A DNA stretch of 12,175 nt from Lentisphaeria bacterium (GCA_003477185.1 DMTJ01000434.1:1-12175); one strand, 5' to 3'. Counted from the stretch's first letter, positions 1-7,753 are shown. Notes: generated by a model not told the origin, from the sequence alone. Numbers and translations: made by a program.

Positions 1-1400
1 TCCCCCGGATCCTGTTCGAGATTATAGAGGGCCTTGGGCTCAAACGTCGTGCGCTTCCAGTTCGTCTGAATGATCAGCTTCCACGGGGCCTTGCGGTACA
101 TGAGTTGCTTACCAGCGCCAGCCTGATGCATGAAGTAGTCGCGCCGCTGGAACCCGTCCTTGCCGAGGAGCAGCGGCAGCAAGTTGTTCGAATCGAGCGC
201 CTGTCCATCGGGGAGCTCTGTACCGAGCAAGGCAGCGAACGTGGCGACGAAATCCTGACTCACAGCCAGCTCGTCGGTACTCCCCGGTTCGATATGCCCC
301 GGCCAAACGGCGAAGAACGGCACACGATGCCCACCTTCTAACGGCGAATTTTTGGAGCCGTTCCAGCCACCGCCAGGTTGGTAACCCAGCTTGGATGCAT
401 TCCAATCTACCAGTCCGCCATTGTCGGAGGTTAAGATAAAGAGCGTGTTGTCGAGGGTGCCGCTGGCTAGCAGCGCATCGACGATTCGCTTGACCTGCAT
501 GTCGAGATCTGCGAGCAGATCCAGGTGAGCGGTCGGACCAGATCCTTTGACTTTGCGCCCATCAAACTCAGCTGTCGGACGGTGCGGCAAGTGGACGGTG
601 TGTGTGCAATAGTAGAGAAAGAAGGGATCTTCCTTTTCGGCACTGGCTTTGATGAAGTCTACGGCCTTGGCAGAGATCACCTTCCCTAACTCACGAGCGT
701 CCCAGTTTGTATCGCCCATTCCCGGGCCTTTGTCGGAGATGTCTTTTGCATAGGGCGCGCTGTTTTTATCGAAGAAGGTGATCTCAGAGTCCTTGGCCCA
801 GGGATACCAGACCTGGTTCTCGTAGAGTAGATAGATGGGGCCTTGGACGCCGCAGGTGCTGGTGAAGTCGTAGTCGAATCCGCAGTCCTTGGGACCACCG
901 CCAACCATTTGGCGCAGGTCTACCTTTCCAGTCAGGTCTCCGTTCTTCGCCCCGCGATAGATGGTCTTGGTGCCTGGGATGTAAAAGTCGCCCCCAAGAT
1001 GCCATTTGCCAATGAAGCCGGTGTTGTAGCCGGCATCGCGGACGACCGTCCCGAGCGTCACCTCTCCCGGTTTGAATGCCGTTTCGGCGAAGGTGCTCCA
1101 GACGCCCCACGGCGCGTAGGAACGGTAGTTATTGTTTCCGCTCATTACCGCGTAACGCGTGGGCGCGCACAGGGCGGTGGCTGAATGGCCATCGCGAAAC
1201 CAAAGGCTTTGCTGCGCCAGCGCATCAATATTCGGCGTCTCGACCAGCGGCTTCTTTTGCTGGTGTGAGCGAACGTGAAAGCTGATGTCGCCGTGCCCGA
1301 CATCGTCGGCCAGAATGAGAACGATGTTCGGCCGGTCCGCAGCCACGACGGTAAAGGCAAGCAGGGCTGCCAGGACTTGGATCATAGATGATTTCAACAC
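1..1400 (-). CDS. Secreted formylglycine-dependent sulfatase (3' end beyond window)
   Basis: Type I sulfatase that hydrolyses sulfate esters, probably on a carbohydrate, after export. From a GTG start, residues 1-21 form a signal peptide (Lys3, then a hydrophobic run ending VVAA) with no lipobox. [11 protein letters not shown] at 23-33 carries the metal-binding Asp pair. CAPTR at 78-82 is the CxPxR motif whose Cys is converted to formylglycine, so a formylglycine-generating enzyme is needed elsewhere. GKWHLG at 131-136, HTVHLPH at 267-273, SDNGG at 325-329 and KNSPLEGG at 350-357 complete the active site. The frame is open for 466 codons and leaves the window just after LYNLEQDPG, a motif normally near the C-terminus, so probably only a short tail is missing. 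GTG at 1400 is preferred over ATG at 1385: it has TAGGA seven bases upstream and gives the signal peptide a basic n-region. The natural substrate cannot be told from the sequence. Confidence 0.93.
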   Translation of the reverse strand, partial: MLKSSMIQVLAALLAFTVVAADRPNIVLILADDVGHGDISFHVRSHQQKKPLVETPNIDALAQQSLWFRDGHSATALCAPTRYAVMSGNNNYRSYAPWGVWSTFAETAFKPGEVTLGTVVRDAGYNTGFIGKWHLGGDFYIPGTKTIYRGAKNGDLTGKVDLRQMVGGGPKDCGFDYDFTSTCGVQGPIYLLYENQVWYPWAKDSEITFFDKNSAPYAKDISDKGPGMGDTNWDARELGKVISAKAVDFIKASAEKEDPFFLYYCTHTVHLPHRPTAEFDGRKVKGSGPTAHLDLLADLDMQVKRIVDALLASGTLDNTLFILTSDNGGLVDWNASKLGYQPGGGWNGSKNSPLEGGHRVPFFAVWPGHIEPGSTDELAVSQDFVATFAALLGTELPDGQALDSNNLLPLLLGKDGFQRRDYFMHQAGAGKQLMYRKAPWKLIIQTNWKRTTFEPKALYNLEQDPG

Positions 1401-1407
1401 GGCTGTT

Positions 1408-1412
1408 TCCTA
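1408..1412 (-). promoter_or_regulatory. Ribosome binding site supporting the sulfatase GTG start
   Basis: On the minus strand AAGGTAGGA ends seven bases before GTG at 1400. The next in-frame candidate, ATG at 1385, has no purine-rich stretch at a usual distance. The site also overlaps or abuts the stop codon of the small upstream reading frame (1416-1604), which would allow coupling if that frame is translated. Confidence 0.5.
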
Positions 1413-1415
1413 CCT

Positions 1416-1604
1416 TCAGAATTCGCGTTTGCGTCGTGGCCAACAGCCGGGGCCGCCGCAGGGCGCGAGGGGATAGAAAAGGAGGCCAAGGCCGCCGGGA
1501 GCACCAAGGCTGGAACCACCAGTAGACCGCTTGGGGACCTGCATCAGCATAAACAGCAGCGTGGCTACTGGCCCGATTATTGACCATCCTCTTCTTTCTT
1601 CCAT
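1416..1604 (-). CDS. Possible 62-residue membrane peptide upstream of the sulfatase
   Basis: This frame fills the gap between dctP and the sulfatase. It starts with ATG 25 bases after the dctP stop and ends with TGA 15 bases before the sulfatase GTG. The predicted peptide has a charged start (MEERRGW), one hydrophobic stretch at about residues 7-22 (WSIIGPVATLLFMLMQ), a Gly/Ser-rich linker, a second hydrophobic stretch with a CGGPGC motif, and a basic end (WPRRKREF). That pattern suggests a small inner-membrane protein. Upstream of ATG only a weak GGAATATAGG-like purine stretch is seen. I do not recognise a family. The same frame extends further upstream, antiphase to dctP, but that extension is probably chance. 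It may also be non-coding spacer. Confidence 0.3.
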   Translation of the reverse strand: MEERRGWSIIGPVATLLFMLMQVPKRSTGGSSLGAPGGLGLLFYPLAPCGGPGCWPRRKREF

Positions 1605-1629
1605 GCCTATATTCCGCGGCCGGCTTTCT

Positions 1630-2733
1630 TCAGAGGTCGTAGTAGGCCTGTTCGGAGACCTTAGACCAAACGCTAATGTTCTCACGAAACGCGCGGTATG
1701 ACTCGTAGACCCGCTTGGTAAACGGATCTCCGGCCATCCCGTCCAGGACTTCGGTGGCATGCTTGCGCAGTCCGCTAAGGACGTCCTCAGGAAATGGGAG
1801 GATCTTGGTCTTGCCTGCGGCACGAAGCTCCACGAGCGCTGTGGAGTTCGCGGCATCCATGCGGCTGAGCAGCAGCATGTTGGAGCGAGCAGCAGCCGCC
1901 GTAACGATGGCTTGTAGGTCGGCTGGTAGTTCGTCGTATGCGGCCTTATTGACCATCATCTCCAAGGTGGAGCCGGGCTCATGCCAACCGGGATAATAGT
2001 AGTAGTCTGCGACTTTATGCAGACCGAGCTTGGTGTCGTGAAACGGACCGATAAACTCAGTAGCGTCGATACGGCCGCGTTCAAGGCTGGTGTAGATCTC
2101 GCCACCTGGGGTGAGCTCGGCCTTGCCGCCGGCTGCGGAGAGGACTTCGCCCCCTAGGCCGGGTATTCGCATTTTGAGTCCCTAGAGATCACTCAGGGAG
2201 CCAATCTCGTTCCTGAACCAACCGCCCATCTGCACGCCGGTGTTGCCGATGGCAAATGGAACCAGCCCAAAGCCGGCATACAACTCACGCCAGAGTTCCA
2301 TGCCGCCGCCTGCAAGTAGCCAGGCGTTCATCTGTTGGGCGTTGAAACCGAATGGCACGGTGGTGAAGAATTGCGCGGCAGCGGATTTTCCCTTCCAGTA
2401 GTAAGCAGCGCTGTGCCCCATCTGGGCGCTGCCCTGCGCCACGGCGTCGAACACGCCGAGAGCTGGAACCAGCTCACCAGCGCCGTGGACCTGAATAGTC
2501 AGGCGTCCGCTTGACATGGCAGCAATCCAGGCAGCAATCTCTTCGGCAGACTCCTGCAACACCGGAAAGTTTGCTGGCCACGCGGTGACCATCTGCCACT
2601 CATAGTGCTTACCGCTCGCACCGCCGCCCGCAGCAGGGCCTTGCTGCGGAGCGCAGCCGCTGAGTGCAGCCGCGCCTCCAACAATTCCCGCGTGCTTTAG
2701 AAACGAGCGCCGCGATACCTCCTCACCAGCCAT
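1630..2733 (-). pseudogene. dctP: TRAP transporter substrate-binding protein DctP, interrupted by in-frame amber codon
   Basis: Extracytoplasmic binding protein of a tripartite ATP-independent periplasmic transporter, which delivers organic acids to DctQ/DctM membrane partners. Residues 7-13 (SRRSFLK) are a Tat twin-arginine motif. A hydrophobic run then ends in LSGC at 24-27, so the protein would be Tat-exported and possibly lipid-anchored. NTGVQMGGWFR resembles the alpha-keto-acid-binding TakP subgroup. Codon 184 is TAG (2182-2184). Both halves are in the same frame: SLSDL, stop, GLKMRIPGLGGEV, where relatives usually read DDLKGLKMRIPG. One AAG-to-TAG change would explain it. Without the stop the protein would be 367 residues, close to normal length. 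The conserved Arg that binds the substrate carboxylate (R189) lies after the stop, so the truncated product should not work. It starts 3 bases after the greA stop. No dctQ or dctM is next to it. Confidence 0.88.
2182..2184 (-). other. In-frame amber codon within dctP
   Basis: The minus strand reads CTC TAG GGA CTC AAA ATG. The frame is unchanged across it, so this is a substitution and not an indel. AGGGA lies six bases before ATG at 2172, so ribosomes could restart there, but that second half would lack the export signal. TAG also ends the GT-C glycosyltransferase gene at 9141, so TAG serves as an ordinary stop in this genome. Confidence 0.9.
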
Positions 2734-2736
2734 GGC

Positions 2737-4800
2737 TTAGGCCTCTGCGAGCCTTAGCGAGGCTGTGATTTCCTCTGTAAGCTTGGCAATCCCCTTGACA
2801 GTCGCAGTCGCGCCAGTCGGCATGACTACGTCGTCGCCGATCTTCTTTCCCATCATCGCCTTGCCAAGTGGCGTGTCGAATGAGATGAGATGGCGTTTAG
2901 GGTCACTGTCCCAGAGCCCGACAATGTGGTAGGTCACATCCTTGCCCTCGAGCTTGATGGTGATGGACGCTCCGGGGATCACGATATCTCCAGGGATCAC
3001 TTCACTGAAATCTGTGCCCTGCACGGTCTTAAGGCCGCGTTCTAGCTCTTCTTGACGGGAACGAAGCAACCGCTGCTCTTCTTTGGCGGCCTTGAATTCT
3101 GCGTTCTCGCGAAGGTCCCCGTAGCTGCGGGCCAAGGAGATTTGGCGAATGTTCGCCGGGATCCGCTTCTCAACGATGTCTTTGAGCTCTGCCTGCCGTT
3201 GCTGAATGCTGGCGAACGAGCTTTTCTTGTCCATCGGACGGCGGGCGACGATTTTGCGCCGCTCCTCGACGATCTCCCGCGCTTCCGGATAGATCCGGCA
3301 GATTTTCACAAGCAGGCTCTGTTGCTCGCCTTTATTCAGCACCTGGGTGTTCTTGGTGGTTTTAACCAGAGCCGAGATTCCGGCTTCGTCGCCGTCTCGC
3401 ATCAGCCGCTTCTGGAACGACTGATCATCCACAACGAGCTTGAGCAAGTCGCGGCGCGCCTTGATGTAGTCGCCCTTTGCGGGTTTGTTCAGGACGCGGA
3501 AAATGGCGATAGGATTAGAGAATGCGGTCTCGCGATGTGCTTTTTGCTTCCATAGCCAAACCACGATGTCAGCATTCGCCGTCCCCCGCCGGATGCTGTC
3601 GATAGCGAGTCGCTGCATGTCCTGCAGGTCGCCATCGTAGGCTTTCAGAATTCCTTCCACACCAGAGAGCAGGCGAGCGGGCAGCAGAATGATGACCACA
3701 TCGAACCATTCCCGGCCTCGGGCCTGAAACACGGCGTTGAGCCAGCCCACCACTTCCTTAGCGGAAAGCTTCTTGATTACATCGATGACCTCTTCGTGGG
3801 AACTCCAGGCGATGCTGTCTTGCGGAAGCGCGCCGATCATTTCTTTTTGCCAGTCGGCGCCGCCTGTTGCGAGCCATAGACGGCCCATAGCAGTGGCAAA
3901 GAACTGCTTGTTCATTGGCTTGCGCGCAGCAAAGTTGAACAGAGTGAGAATGTGCGCCTGCTTCTCTTCATCGGGCTCGATGCTGTCGACGCCATCAAGG
4001 CCGATAATCAGCTCTTCAAGGCTTCGTGCATTATCCCAAGTACGCTCTGCCTTGGGCGCGACTGCTTTGCTGGCAGTGGCCAATTTGGCATTCCGCCACT
4101 CGTCATAGTCCCGCTTGGCCATTAGCCGTGGAACGATAAGGCTGGCGGTCACAGGCCCGACTTTTCCGATTCGGGGGAGGAAGCTGGCGCCGATCTGTTC
4201 GTCCAGCTCTTTGGCCTCGACTTCAGGCTTCCAGCTGCCGATGCGGCCGGATAACTCGGCGACTTTTGAAGCGGGCTTTGCGACAAACAGCGTCGCCAGG
4301 CTCTGGGCCATGGAGAACGTCTGCCGAGTCTGAAACTTCACAGATACGAGATCACTGAACCCGTCAATCTCAGTCACGGTGCCAAGGCCGAACGAATTAT
4401 GCCAGACGATAGAGTCTTCCCTAAAAATCTTGATGATCTCCAATCTCTGGCGCACGACTCGAATATCGATCTTGCTGTCGAGAACTGCGGAGGCCTTAAT
4501 CAGGCCGGCCGGATCAGGATAGTCGCCGTGTTCTTTGCGCACGCTTGCAGCGATGGTGTCGCGGACAGCCATCACATCTACGCCCAGCCGAGCAGCATGT
4601 AGGGCTAAGTCGCGCAGTTGAGGGTTAGCCGCAGCCGCGTCGGGGTCCTCAAGAATCACCGGGAGGCCTTCGGCGAGCGCGCTGTTCTCTGCGGCTTCCA
4701 ACGCCTTCTGCTGAGCAAGTCCTTCCAAAAGTTTTGCGATAGCTGCTGAATCGTTCTCAGCCACGCCCAAGATATTCGCCTCAAGTTCGTCTATTGTCAT
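2737..4800 (-). CDS. greA: Long GreA/GreB-type transcript cleavage factor with large N-terminal extension
   Basis: Transcription elongation factor that rescues backtracked RNA polymerase by stimulating transcript cleavage. The C-terminal part (about 525-687 of 687) is a complete GreA. It has the coiled coil with GDLRENAEF at 561-569, whose Asp562 and Glu565 match the acidic tip that coordinates Mg in the polymerase secondary channel. An FKBP-like domain follows, with GDIVIPG, HIVG, DTPLGKAMMGKKIGDDV. The preceding 520 or so residues have no recognisable catalytic motif and look helical and charged. Ordinary GreA has about 158 residues; the long form is known from Chlamydiae and Verrucomicrobia. 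ATG at 4800 is preferred because GGGGAC precedes it at good spacing. The in-frame TTG at 4827 overlaps the upstream gene. The start lies 10 bases after the lipoprotein stop. Confidence 0.92.
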   Translation of the reverse strand: MTIDELEANILGVAENDSAAIAKLLEGLAQQKALEAAENSALAEGLPVILEDPDAAAANPQLRDLALHAARLGVDVMAVRDTIAASVRKEHGDYPDPAGLIKASAVLDSKIDIRVVRQRLEIIKIFREDSIVWHNSFGLGTVTEIDGFSDLVSVKFQTRQTFSMAQSLATLFVAKPASKVAELSGRIGSWKPEVEAKELDEQIGASFLPRIGKVGPVTASLIVPRLMAKRDYDEWRNAKLATASKAVAPKAERTWDNARSLEELIIGLDGVDSIEPDEEKQAHILTLFNFAARKPMNKQFFATAMGRLWLATGGADWQKEMIGALPQDSIAWSSHEEVIDVIKKLSAKEVVGWLNAVFQARGREWFDVVIILLPARLLSGVEGILKAYDGDLQDMQRLAIDSIRRGTANADIVVWLWKQKAHRETAFSNPIAIFRVLNKPAKGDYIKARRDLLKLVVDDQSFQKRLMRDGDEAGISALVKTTKNTQVLNKGEQQSLLVKICRIYPEAREIVEERRKIVARRPMDKKSSFASIQQRQAELKDIVEKRIPANIRQISLARSYGDLRENAEFKAAKEEQRLLRSRQEELERGLKTVQGTDFSEVIPGDIVIPGASITIKLEGKDVTYHIVGLWDSDPKRHLISFDTPLGKAMMGKKIGDDVVMPTGATATVKGIAKLTEEITASLRLAEA

Positions 4801-4810
4801 GTCGTCCCCG

Positions 4811-5296
4811 TTATTGATTTCTACCAAAAGTTTTATAGTTCTTCTCGGCTGCCTCAGCGATCAACATCGCGTCATCTGCCTGCAAGCGAATCGGCACCAG
4901 AATCGAGCCCGATCCCGGATAGGACCGCGCCACAAAAGTCCCGCGATAAATACCGTCTACCATGAACACGAGCCGCCTGCCATGATAGTCAATGGCGGCC
5001 TGCGTCCACAAGTTTTCACCATGGCGATCTAGATGCAAGGCGAGGTGAAAGGTACCATCCCGCGATTCGAGTGCCTCTGCACTTGCGATACCTGGTGAGG
5101 CAAGCATTGGCAACCTACGCACATACAGCCTCTGGCCATCGACCATAATCGCGCGTTCGAACTTGCCCATACGGGGTGAAACCCGCGGAATTAGTTCGTG
5201 AATCGTGATTAGCTGGTGTCGCTTATAGAACGAGTCTTCAAATGTCTCGCAGCCTGTAAATAGGGCCACCGCAATGAGAAGTGCTGCGCACTTCAT
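4811..5296 (-). CDS. Putative lipoprotein of unknown function, SecD head-domain-like C-terminus
   Basis: A 161-residue predicted lipoprotein. Residues 1-15 form a short signal peptide and LFTGC at 12-16 is a near-consensus lipobox, giving Cys16 as the lipidated residue followed by Glu. The mature part has no enzyme motif I recognise. From about residue 85 the pattern FHLALHLDRHGEN, then a Gly-Arg-hydrophobic strand with VDGIYRG, then IRLQADDAMLIAEAAE recalls the P1 head subdomain of SecD/SecDF. This is a pattern resemblance only. The ATG overlaps the TGA of the upstream response regulator (ATGA, 4 bases) and GGAGAGG lies at the right distance, so the two are very likely translationally coupled and may work together. 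The gene is probably real; its function is unknown. Confidence 0.8.
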   Translation of the reverse strand: MKCAALLIAVALFTGCETFEDSFYKRHQLITIHELIPRVSPRMGKFERAIMVDGQRLYVRRLPMLASPGIASAEALESRDGTFHLALHLDRHGENLWTQAAIDYHGRRLVFMVDGIYRGTFVARSYPGSGSILVPIRLQADDAMLIAEAAEKNYKTFGRNQ

Positions 5297-6687
5297 AGGT
5301 CCTCTCCGTACTTCTCTTCGAACTGCTCTGCCGATATTCCCATCGCGTGCGCGGCCTTATTACGATCGCCATCCATAGCACGCAACGTGTGCGTCACAAA
5401 CTCCATCTCCTTCTGACGCAGAAACTTTCGCAGGGAGCGCCAGCGCAAATCGTACTCGTCTGAATAGCCTTTTCCTTGGCTGGAACGTACGAAACAGTAG
5501 CGAACGGGTCGGGGTAAATGCTCCAGCCGAATTCGACAATCCTCAGTGGCCGCGCGCCGCGCAGCCCGGCGAATTGAGCCTACAAGCTCGCGGACATTCC
5601 CGGGCCAGGTGTAGGCCTCCAACGCCGCCATGGCCTTCATCTCAATCGAAATCTTCTTGTCTCGATTTAGATTCAGGTCATGCATCGTATGCTGGGTCAG
5701 GAGGGCGATGTCACCCGCGCGCTCACGCAACGGCGGAAGTTCAATCGTCGCCAGCCCCAGGCCGTAATAGAGTTCTTCGAGCAACTCACCGCGCGCCAGC
5801 TTGCGTTCGAGTGGCTCGGTGGAAGAGATGAGTACCCGGAACTCCGCCGGGATCGTTCGTCGATCGCGTTGAAACATCCCACTCTGCACGACGCGAACTA
5901 AATCATGCTGGACGGAGTGAGGCAAACAGCCGATCTCATTCAGGTAAAGCGTACCGCCGTGCGCTTGCTCGAGGCAACCCACAAACGGTACGCGACGTCG
6001 CTCCATCTGCACCTGCGACTCCGGCTCGCGCCTGGCAGAGAATGGAACCCCGAAGAACTCATCGTGCAACATCACACTCGGGATGTCCAGACAGTCAAAC
6101 TCAATAAAAGGCCCGTCGCGGAAAACGCCACAGTCATGGAGCGCACGCGCGACCAAGCTCTTGCCAACCCCCGACTCTCCAAGGAGGCAGAAGGTGGTTT
6201 CCATATCTGCCGCTTCAGCAATCAGATCATAGAGCTGACGCATGCGTAAACTCTCACCAATCATGCCCATGTTCGCCTCTACGGCCTTGCTTAGCTCCGT
6301 ACCGCCGAGATTCGAGAACGGAAGTGCGCGGCGCACCACCGCCAGCAACTCCTCCAAATCGAACGGCTTCCCGATGTAGTCAAACGCTCCCAGCCGCATG
6401 GCATTGATCGCTGAGTCGACATCTGCATGTCCTGTCATCATGACGACGGGCGTATTCGGGTGGGAATTCACCAGCATGCTGAGCACTGCCATGCCATCGA
6501 TCCCTGGCATCACCAAGTCCGTCAGCACGAGGTCGATGTCTTCTTCGTCGACAACTCGAACCACATGCTCGCCATGTTCAAGGGTAAACACCTCGTACCC
6601 CTGCCGGCGCAGCAGCGTTTTCAACACAGTAATAATTCCTGGGTCATCATCAAGTACCAGGATACGATCTTTACGCGCGTCAGCCAT
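5293..6687 (-). CDS. NtrC-family response regulator with degenerate sigma54-activator domain
   Basis: Three domains are visible in 464 residues. The receiver (about 1-123) is intact: acidic pocket LVLDDDP, phosphoacceptor Asp57 in LTDLVMPG, Thr85 and Lys107. The AAA+ domain (about 140-395) keeps Walker A GESGVGKS at 170-177, PPLRER and WPGNVREL. It lacks GAFTGA, where FFGVPFSARRE stands instead. Walker B reads GGTLYLNEI, with Asn250 for the usual Asp, and the LYYRL motif with an essential Arg reads LYYGL. The Fis-like C-terminus (GDRNKAAHAMGIS) continues into an acidic stretch, AEQFEEKYGEDL, where a basic recognition helix is expected. It is therefore unlikely to activate sigma54 polymerase in the usual way. 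It may act as a phosphorylation-dependent switch through protein contacts. ATG at 6687 is preferred to TTG at 6690, with GGGA seven bases upstream. No histidine kinase lies in the window. Confidence 0.88.
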   Translation of the reverse strand: MADARKDRILVLDDDPGIITVLKTLLRRQGYEVFTLEHGEHVVRVVDEEDIDLVLTDLVMPGIDGMAVLSMLVNSHPNTPVVMMTGHADVDSAINAMRLGAFDYIGKPFDLEELLAVVRRALPFSNLGGTELSKAVEANMGMIGESLRMRQLYDLIAEAADMETTFCLLGESGVGKSLVARALHDCGVFRDGPFIEFDCLDIPSVMLHDEFFGVPFSARREPESQVQMERRRVPFVGCLEQAHGGTLYLNEIGCLPHSVQHDLVRVVQSGMFQRDRRTIPAEFRVLISSTEPLERKLARGELLEELYYGLGLATIELPPLRERAGDIALLTQHTMHDLNLNRDKKISIEMKAMAALEAYTWPGNVRELVGSIRRAARRAATEDCRIRLEHLPRPVRYCFVRSSQGKGYSDEYDLRWRSLRKFLRQKEMEFVTHTLRAMDGDRNKAAHAMGISAEQFEEKYGEDL

Positions 6688-6726
6688 CAATAAATCCCGT
6701 CAAGCAGGGATCGAGATTATCAGTCG

Positions 6727-7491
6727 TCAATAGACGTCCTCCGGGTAAACTCTATCTCCTACTGAGATGCGTAGAGACTCGGCAGCGTTTCCTTGGTTCA
6801 CTGCAAGCTCCACCAGACCGTAGCTGTTCACCAACGCCAGCGCGTCGCCGGGATTGGCCGTCGCGTACGTCAGCGACACGCGCTGGGCCTCAAACTCGCC
6901 GCATCGCACAGTGGCTTCCGCCGAGATGGCGTCGGGGCGGACGTTGGTAACCGCATTCCCAAACCGGTCGATGCAAATAACACGGCTTGCCGCCGACTCC
7001 GGAAGATGCACCGGATCCCGAACGAGCGAGCCAAACTGCCCGGGCGGGGTACCGCCTGCTGCGTGCGCGCCGACAGGGGCAAACACATCGCGCCCGGGGA
7101 AAGTATGTGAGCGGCAGCTGCCGTGCCACCGCGTCTCCGTCAAGGAATGGATTTCGGCCGCGTCTCCGGCACCTTGTATCAGGACCCCGTTATCTGGTCC
7201 GGCCAGTGTGGCGTGTTGCGTTCGCACAATCAAGCCTCTGCGATCACTCCCCGCACCTGGATCCACGACCACGATAAATGTCGTGCCCTGCGGAAAGTGA
7301 GGGCCACTCTGTGCAAGAAAAAACGCCGCACAACAAATGTCATGCGGCGCAATTTCGTGCGTCAAGTCAATAACACGCAGGTCCGGGTTCACCGAGGCAA
7401 TGGCGCCCTTCATGACACCAACATACGGATCGGAGACACCGAAGTCTGTGAGCAGGACAATCAGCCCATCGGCTTGTGACCGCTGGCTCAA
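6727..7491 (-). CDS. DUF62 S-adenosylmethionine hydrolase family protein
   Basis: Belongs to the SAM hydroxide adenosyltransferase (DUF62) family, related to fluorinase and chlorinase. Typical members split SAM with water into adenosine and methionine. With the TTG start (254 residues), LLTDFGVSDPYVGVMKG at 13-29, DLTHEI, VDPGAGSDRRG at 76-86, GPDNGVL, RFGNAVTNV and VNSYGLVELAVNQGNAA are all family motifs, so the fold should be intact. The TFHGRD motif reads TFPGRD, with Pro132 where the triad His is expected; the partner Asp77 and Arg84 are kept. A His three residues earlier (His129) might substitute. The start is uncertain. TTG at 7491 lies 16 bases after the bL28 stop and fits family length. 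TTG at 7554 would add 21 residues and overlap bL28. The gene is followed after 39 bases by the response regulator. Confidence 0.88.
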   Translation of the reverse strand: MSQRSQADGLIVLLTDFGVSDPYVGVMKGAIASVNPDLRVIDLTHEIAPHDICCAAFFLAQSGPHFPQGTTFIVVVDPGAGSDRRGLIVRTQHATLAGPDNGVLIQGAGDAAEIHSLTETRWHGSCRSHTFPGRDVFAPVGAHAAGGTPPGQFGSLVRDPVHLPESAASRVICIDRFGNAVTNVRPDAISAEATVRCGEFEAQRVSLTYATANPGDALALVNSYGLVELAVNQGNAAESLRISVGDRVYPEDVY

Positions 7492-7507
7492 AGCTGCGAC
7501 AGCAGCC

Positions 7508-7735
7508 TTAGGCCTTTTCGATCGCGCCGGAGCGGATACAGGCCACGCAAACAACAGCGCGCTTAACCGTACCGTTGAGACGAATCCGTACGGACTGCAA
7601 GTTCGGCCGAAAGACCCGTTTGACGTTCTTTACTACGTGGGTGCCGATACCGCCTTGCTTCTTAGCCAGACCGCGTCGGGAAATGCTACCACCGGAAACC
7701 CGGCGTTTCGCACATACTGCACATTCCTTGGGCAT
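7508..7735 (-). CDS. rpmB: Large-subunit ribosomal protein bL28 (four-cysteine form)
   Basis: A 75-residue basic protein matching bL28 of the 50S subunit. The N-terminus begins MPKECAVCAKRRVSGG. The core has RVFRPNLQSVRIRLNGTVKR, close to the family pattern in which FLPNLQ and NGTVKR are conserved. Cysteines at 5, 8, 63 and 66 form two CxxC pairs, the zinc-binding version of bL28. ATG at 7735 has AGAGGAGA upstream at seven to eight bases; an in-frame TTG two codons earlier is less likely. It lies about 50 bases after the tRNA-Lys CCA end and is probably transcribed with it. The next gene starts just after its TAA. Confidence 0.96.
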   Translation of the reverse strand: MPKECAVCAKRRVSGGSISRRGLAKKQGGIGTHVVKNVKRVFRPNLQSVRIRLNGTVKRAVVCVACIRSGAIEKA

Positions 7736-7753
7736 AGTCAATCTCCTCTGAAA

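Noticed and set aside
1416..1856. 146-codon minus-strand frame
   Set aside because: Its upstream part overlaps the C-terminal half of dctP in another frame. Only the last 62 codons, outside dctP, are kept as a weak candidate.
2182..2184. Amber codon as a pyrrolysine or reassigned codon
   Set aside because: DctP proteins do not use pyrrolysine and TAG ends a normal gene at 9141. A point mutation is simpler.
6727..7554. Fluorinase or chlorinase
   Set aside because: The VDPGAGSDRRG and DLTHEI motifs are those of the SAM hydrolase branch and not of fluorinase. Only the His-to-Pro change departs from it.
7508..7554. Longer SAM hydrolase start (TTG at 7554) overlapping bL28
   Set aside because: It has no ribosome site and adds 21 residues that the family lacks. 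TTG at 7491 is preferred, though not proven.
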